Shown here one piece after another: positions 19,017 to 23,018 of a stretch of 23,018 nt of DNA; the first letter of the stretch is position 1; each line of letters starts with the position of its first letter. Below the pieces are notes generated by a model that saw only the letters and a list, made by a program, of their open reading frames with translations, was not told the DNA's origin and did no database searches. Origin of the DNA: Peptococcaceae bacterium (GTDB taxonomy: Bacteria > Bacillota > DSM-521 > Neomoorellales > Neomoorellaceae); the NCBI GenBank assembly GCA_003509545.1, contig DOLC01000045.1:1-23018 (forward strand). Direction: 5' to 3'. The position numbers were made by a program, and so were the translations under genes.

Positions 19017-21308
19017 ATGGGTTACTCGATTGTGGGCGAGAGTGTTAAGAGGGTAGATGCTGTAGCGAAGGTTACCGGCAAAGCCAAGTACACTGGCGAC
19101 TTTCTGGAAAGGGATATGCTGGTAGGGAAAATCCTGAGAAGCCCGCACGCTCACGCTATGGTTAAGAATATTGATGTGAGCAAAGCCAAGGCCCTACCAG
19201 GCGTAGAAGCGGTTTTAACTTACCGGGATGTCCCGGCGAATAAATTTGCTACCGCCGGCCACCCATATGCGCTGGACCCAGCCCACAGGGATAAAGAGGA
19301 CCGCACCATTTTGACCAACAAAGCCCGCTTCGTAGGGGATGCCGTTGCCGCCGTGGTGGCCACCGATGAATTGGTGGCGCAGGAAGCCCTAAAATTGATC
19401 GAAGTAGAGTACGAAGTATTGGAACCCCTGCTCACCCCGGAGGCGGCCATGAGGGAAGGCGCCCCTCTGATCCACGAGGATTGCCCCAGAAATATCGTGA
19501 GTTCCGCCGGCTATGAAATCGGCAATATCGAAGAGGCTTTTAAAGAATCCGACTATATTTTTGAAGAAGAATTTGAAACGAGCATCGTACAACACTGCCA
19601 GTTAGAAAACCATATATCCATAGCTTACGTGGATAGCGACGGCCGCATTGTGATAATTACCTCTACGCAGATTCCCCATATTGTCAGGAGGATTGTAGGA
19701 CAAGCATTGGGCATTCCCTGGGGAAGGGTGCGCGTTATAAAGCCTGCCGTCGGGGGTGGGTTTGGCAGCAAGCAGGACGTGTGTCTGGAACCCCTGGCCG
19801 CAGCCATGACCCTGGCCGTAGGGGGAAGACCGGTAAAGCTCGAGCTTTCCCGGGAAGAATGCATGATCGATACCCGTACCCGCCATGCCATTAAGTATAA
19901 GATTAAGACCGGTGTTGCCAAGGACGGCAAGTTGGTGGGTATGCACATAACCGCCATCTCCAACACCGGGGCGTATGCCTCCCACGGCCATTCTATCCTT
20001 ATGGCCGGAGGCTCCAAGTTCAGAATTCTTTATCCCATGAAGGCCTTAAAATATGACGCCTACACGGTATATACCAACCTGCCTGTGGCGGGTGCCATGC
20101 GGGGTTACGGGTCCCCCCAGATAACCTATGCGGTGGAGTGCCACTTGGAGAATATAGCGAGAAAATTAAATATGGACCCCATAGAACTGCGCCGCAAAAA
20201 CCTGGTTCAGGTGGGATACGTGGATCCTCTGAACGGGAATGTGGTCAGGAGCTGCGGTATTCGCGAATGTATTGATAAGGGCAAGGAATTGATCAAGTGG
20301 GACGAGAAAAAAGCGCGGTATCAGAATCAAACGGGCACCAAGCGCCGGGGGGTAGGCATGGCCTGCTTCAGCTACGCCTCCGGCACTTATCCCGCAGGTC
20401 AGGAAATTGCGGGAGCCAGGATCGTCTTGAACCAGGACGGTTCCGTCCAGTTGCAGCTCGGTGCTACTGAAATAGGGCAGGGAAGCGACACAGTTTTCGC
20501 CCAGATGACGGCCGAAATACTGGGCATTCCCGTAGACATGGTCCATGTTATTTCCACCCAGGACACGGACGTCAGCCCCTTTGACACCGGCGCCTATGCC
20601 TCCCGGCAGACTTATATTACGGGCATGGCTGTGAAAAAGGCCGCCTTAGAAGTCAAGGAAAAGATACTGGACTTTGTATTCAAGATGACGGGAATCCCTG
20701 CTCAGGCCCTGGATATTAAAGATTGTAATATAGTCTACAAACATTCGGGAGAAGCGGTCATGCCCCTTGCGGAGGTAGCTTTGCGGACTTACTACGACCT
20801 TTGCTCCGCCCACCCCATTACGAGCGATACTTCCAATAATGCGCGGGTAAACGCCTTCACCTTTGGGGTGACCTTTGCGGAGGTGGAAGTAGACGTCTGT
20901 ACGGGGAAGATCGAAGTAGTCGAGATATATAACGTGCACGATTCGGGCAAGATCATTAATCCCCAACTGGCCGAGGGGCAGGTGCACGGCGGTGTAAGCA
21001 TGGGCATCGGCTATGCCCTTATGGAACAGATGTTGTTCGACGAGAAGACGGGGAAACCCCTTAACAACAACCTGCTGGATTATAAGCTGCCCACCATCAT
21101 GGATATTCCGGAAATAGGGGTGGCCTTTGTCGAAACCTTTGAACCCACCGGACCTTTCGGCAACAAGTCTTTAGGAGAGCCGCCGGTGATTCCGGTAGCG
21201 CCCGCCATTCGCAATGCGGTTTTGGATGCTACGGGTGTGGCCTTTAACCGGATACCCATGAATCCCCAGCGGGTCTTTGAAAAGTTCAAGGAAGCCGGGT
21301 TAATATAG
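19017..21308 (+). CDS. xdhA: Xanthine dehydrogenase, molybdenum-binding subunit
   Basis: 763 residues from ATG 19017 (GGGGGGA 6 nt upstream; the frame is open earlier, but only this start gives the family N-terminus GYSIVGESVKRVDAVAKVTG KA-KYTGDF). It binds molybdopterin cytosine dinucleotide and hydroxylates purines such as hypoxanthine and xanthine. Motifs: GGGFGSKQD (246-254), VAGAMRGYGSPQ, TEIGQGSDTVFAQM, DTGAYASRQTYITGMAV and KSLGEPPVIPVAPA with the likely catalytic Glu721. Length fits E. coli XdhA (752), and the order Mo-FAD-FeS is that of xdhABC. The other subunits follow at 17 nt and with overlap. Other purine or aromatic hydroxylases of the family cannot be fully excluded, but the close match of XdhB favours xanthine dehydrogenase. 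Confidence 0.9.
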   Translation: MGYSIVGESVKRVDAVAKVTGKAKYTGDFLERDMLVGKILRSPHAHAMVKNIDVSKAKALPGVEAVLTYRDVPANKFATAGHPYALDPAHRDKEDRTILTNKARFVGDAVAAVVATDELVAQEALKLIEVEYEVLEPLLTPEAAMREGAPLIHEDCPRNIVSSAGYEIGNIEEAFKESDYIFEEEFETSIVQHCQLENHISIAYVDSDGRIVIITSTQIPHIVRRIVGQALGIPWGRVRVIKPAVGGGFGSKQDVCLEPLAAAMTLAVGGRPVKLELSREECMIDTRTRHAIKYKIKTGVAKDGKLVGMHITAISNTGAYASHGHSILMAGGSKFRILYPMKALKYDAYTVYTNLPVAGAMRGYGSPQITYAVECHLENIARKLNMDPIELRRKNLVQVGYVDPLNGNVVRSCGIRECIDKGKELIKWDEKKARYQNQTGTKRRGVGMACFSYASGTYPAGQEIAGARIVLNQDGSVQLQLGATEIGQGSDTVFAQMTAEILGIPVDMVHVISTQDTDVSPFDTGAYASRQTYITGMAVKKAALEVKEKILDFVFKMTGIPAQALDIKDCNIVYKHSGEAVMPLAEVALRTYYDLCSAHPITSDTSNNARVNAFTFGVTFAEVEVDVCTGKIEVVEIYNVHDSGKIINPQLAEGQVHGGVSMGIGYALMEQMLFDEKTGKPLNNNLLDYKLPTIMDIPEIGVAFVETFEPTGPFGNKSLGEPPVIPVAPAIRNAVLDATGVAFNRIPMNPQRVFEKFKEAGLI

Positions 21309-21325
21309 GAAGGCGGTGAGGATTT

Positions 21326-22210
21326 ATGTATAACATCCAGGGGTATTTCGAGGCGGAGACAGTAAAGGAAGCCGTCGATCTGCTGGCGGCCAATCCTAAC
21401 CTGGTGGTTATTGCCGGTGGAACGGATGTATTGATAAAGATGCACCACGGTCAGATAGAGAAGGCAGAGTTGCTCAGTATTCGCAAAATAAAGTCCCTGG
21501 AGGGGATTGAGAAACTCGAGGACGGAACCGTTACCATCGGCCCCCTGACCACCTTCACCCAGGTGGCCAACAGCCCCGTAATTAAAGAGAACATTCCCGT
21601 CCTGGCGGAGGCAGCCTTATCCATGGGCGGACCCCAGATCCGGAACGTGGCCACCATAGGCGGCAATATCTGCAACGGGGCAACCTCGGCCGACAGCGCG
21701 TCCACCTTATTTGCCCTGGATGCCCGCTTAAAATTGCAGAGCCCCCAAGGCGAGCGGGTGGTTCCCATCCAGGATTTTTACCTGGGCCCGGGGAAGGTGG
21801 ATTTGAAGCCGGCGGAACTTCTTACGGGTATTCTCATTTCCCCTGAGAATTACCAGGGGTATGCGGGGCACTATATTAAGTTCTCCATGCGCAAGGCCAT
21901 GGACATTGCCACCCTGGGCGTGGCTGTCCTCTGCAAACTAAAGGAAGGCCGCCTTTTTGAGGACGTGAGGATCGGGCTGGGGGTGGCCGCACCCACGCCC
22001 ATCAGGTGCCCGGAAGCCGAAGCCTTTGCCAGGGGCAAGGACGTTTCCCGGGAAACCATAGCGGAGATCGGGAAGTTAGCCGTAAAGGCTACCAGGGCCC
22101 GGACCTCCTGGAGGGCCTCTAAGGAATACAGGGAGCACCTGGTGGAGGAGCTTACCCAGCGGGCCTTGAAGGCGGCGGTTCTTAAGGCGGGGGGTGGGGA
22201 AGTTGCTTAG
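21326..22210 (+). CDS. xdhB: Xanthine dehydrogenase, FAD-binding subunit
   Basis: 294 residues, ATG 21326, ribosome site within AAGGCGGTGAGG. FAD-binding motifs VVIAGGTDVLIKMHH (27-41) and GGPQIRNVATIGGNICNGAT (102-121) with SADSAS; then LGPGKVDLKPAEL, MRKAMDIATLGVAV and GVAAPTPIRCPEAE, and RTSWRASKEYREHLVEELT near the end. Nearly every one of these blocks is shared with E. coli XdhB, which is 292 residues. The subunit passes electrons from the iron-sulfur clusters to NAD+ through FAD. It ends inside the start of xdhC, so the genes are co-translated. Confidence 0.94.
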   Translation: MYNIQGYFEAETVKEAVDLLAANPNLVVIAGGTDVLIKMHHGQIEKAELLSIRKIKSLEGIEKLEDGTVTIGPLTTFTQVANSPVIKENIPVLAEAALSMGGPQIRNVATIGGNICNGATSADSASTLFALDARLKLQSPQGERVVPIQDFYLGPGKVDLKPAELLTGILISPENYQGYAGHYIKFSMRKAMDIATLGVAVLCKLKEGRLFEDVRIGLGVAAPTPIRCPEAEAFARGKDVSRETIAEIGKLAVKATRARTSWRASKEYREHLVEELTQRALKAAVLKAGGGEVA

Positions 22211-22673
22211 AAAAATTTCCTTCACGGTTAACGGGAAACAACAGACTTTAGAAATCGACGTGCGGGAATCGCTGCTGGAGGTTTTGCGAAACCGTTTAGG
22301 CTATACCGGAGTAAAAAAGGGCTGTGAGGTAGGGGAATGCGGGGCCTGCACGGTCCTTGTTGACGGCACCCCCATCGACTCCTGCATATACCTAGGTGTC
22401 TGGGCGGACGGAAAAAATATAGTCACTGTTGAGGGCATAGCGAAGGACGGGGAGCTTTCCAAGGTGCAGAAAGCCTTCATCGAAGAGGGAGCCGTCCAGT
22501 GCGGGTTCTGTACTCCCGGTTATGTTCTTACGGCCACGGCTCTGGTAGAGAGTGGCAAAAAATATACCAGGGAAGAGCTCAAACGGGAACTCTCCGGACA
22601 CCTGTGCCGGTGCACCGGCTACCAAAACATCCTGCGGGCCGTGGAAAAAGCCCTGGCGGAAGAGAACAATTAA
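22194..22673 (+). CDS. xdhC: Xanthine dehydrogenase, 2Fe-2S subunit
   Basis: 159 residues from GTG 22194, which overlaps the xdhB end by 17 nt; TTG 22203, with GGGGTGGGG before it, is a possible alternative. Plant-type ferredoxin cluster: Cys44, 49, 52 and 64 (KKGCEVGECGACTVLVDG ... IDSC). Second cluster domain: Cys103 and 106 (VQCGFCTPG) and Cys138 and 140 (GHLCRCTGY). All eight ligands are present. Length equals E. coli XdhC (159). It carries electrons from the molybdenum subunit to the FAD subunit. Part of a lost homologous gene is seen at 11495-11560. Confidence 0.94.
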   Translation: MGKLLRKISFTVNGKQQTLEIDVRESLLEVLRNRLGYTGVKKGCEVGECGACTVLVDGTPIDSCIYLGVWADGKNIVTVEGIAKDGELSKVQKAFIEEGAVQCGFCTPGYVLTATALVESGKKYTREELKRELSGHLCRCTGYQNILRAVEKALAEENN

Positions 22674-22681
22674 GTGAAGAG

Positions 22682-22713
22682 GAGCAGGGGAGGTTTTCCC
22701 CTGCTCTTTTTTT
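22682..22713 (+). terminator. Strong Rho-independent terminator of xdhABC
   Basis: GAGCAGGGGA (22682-22691), 5-nt loop, TCCCCTGCTC (22697-22706), then seven T. It starts 9 nt after the xdhC stop. Confidence 0.95.
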
Positions 22714-22977
22714 GCGGGAGCCTCTTCCCTCGGAATGAAGAGAAGCCCTTCCGGTCTAAAGAGCTGAGCACAAGTGTTGGTCTGTTGATCTGCGAGGCTC
22801 CCCGAGCGAGAGGGAGCTGAATTGCGCCTAGCTAAGAAGCGGGGATTCCTGGGGTCTAAGGACTGACGTATCCCCAGTTTTGATCCCAGGCCTGCTTGGC
22901 TTTCGCTCGCTCCGGAAACCCTCGCGGGCCAAACTAGCGCGCGGCCTCAAGCTCCGGCGGACTTCCCAGCAAATTCG
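22714..22977. other. Intergenic to contig end, nothing recognised
   Basis: No coding frame with a plausible start and no tRNA. Read on the minus strand there is a GAATCCCCG ... CGGGGAG pairing (about 22800-22845) that faintly recalls transposon end hairpins, but it is too weak to call. Confidence 0.4.
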
Positions 22978-23018
22978 AGATCGGAAGAGCGTCGTGTAGG
23001 GAAAGAGTGTAGATCTCG
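22978..23018. other. Illumina sequencing adapter (not genomic)
   Basis: From AGATCGGAAGAGCGTCGTGT to the last base, all 41 positions match the Illumina TruSeq read-1 adapter in reverse complement, including the later AGATCTCG. Read-through of a short insert was assembled as sequence, so the true contig ends at or before 22977. Confidence 0.97.

Noticed and set aside
22800..22860. Transposon end or omega-RNA-like hairpin near the contig end
   Set aside because: Only short GAATCCCC/GGGGAG pairing; no transposase or TnpB is present and the contig stops.

Overview
The window looks like the chromosome of a thermophilic or thermotolerant Gram-positive anaerobe of the Moorella/Thermanaeromonas/Desulfotomaculum kind. 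That placement is an inference from strong AGGAGG-type ribosome sites with many GTG and TTG starts, moderately high GC, a YcdB/YcdC-family protein, a DUF2680 secreted protein, a Firmicute-type FeoB core and an XdhABC molybdenum hydroxylase. No rRNA or tRNA was found. The right edge is a contig end: the last 41 bases are Illumina adapter, not genome.

Layout. (1) 1-5004: the 3' part of a DUF4127 gene, an orphan D12-class DNA adenine methylase, a lipoprotein with FG-GAP-like and TPR repeats, and a ruined OmpR/PhoR-type two-component pair. The regulator keeps only its DNA-binding end. The kinase has three frame changes and Tyr in place of the phospho-accepting His. (2) 5062-6765: a minus-strand YcdB/YcdC-like gene with its own promoter and operator-like palindrome. 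(3) 6918-9541: the first 44 codons of an ECF sigma factor, cut off just where an ABC-2 exporter (ATPase plus permease) begins, then a YdcF-family membrane protein. (4) 9542-11275: a copper-themed stretch with a near-consensus promoter, a CsoR-like palindrome, a broken CopZ-like chaperone, a secreted DUF2680 protein and a YHS-domain protein. Unusual repeats and palindromes lie between the last two. (5) 11495-18123: a mobile, accreted region. It holds a fragment of an xdhC-like gene, an intact large serine recombinase, a coiled-coil membrane protein, Flp/TadE-type pilin genes, a second recombinase copy that is a pseudogene, and two stacked toxin-antitoxin pairs (DUF433/DUF5615 and MNT/HEPN). (6) 18124-18903: feoB without its 5' half. 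(7) 19017-22713: a complete xdhABC operon with a leader hairpin and a strong terminator.

Main themes. The window is unusually rich in broken genes: two-component pair, sigma factor, copper chaperone, xdhC copy, recombinase, tadE and feoB. The best candidate for something new is the recombinase region. The same 14 bases occur 3 nt after the stop of the intact recombinase and at the exact break in feoB, and an imperfect ~68-bp repeat that begins at the stop codon of the second recombinase recurs just before feoB. Together they suggest repeated integration of a recombinase family at the FeoB motif MLTN.FVPCNGRFP, with toxin-antitoxin cargo in the outer layer. The working metabolic unit is xdhABC, a three-subunit purine hydroxylase (molybdopterin, FAD and 2x[2Fe-2S] subunits) closely matching the E. 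coli XdhABC layout and sizes.
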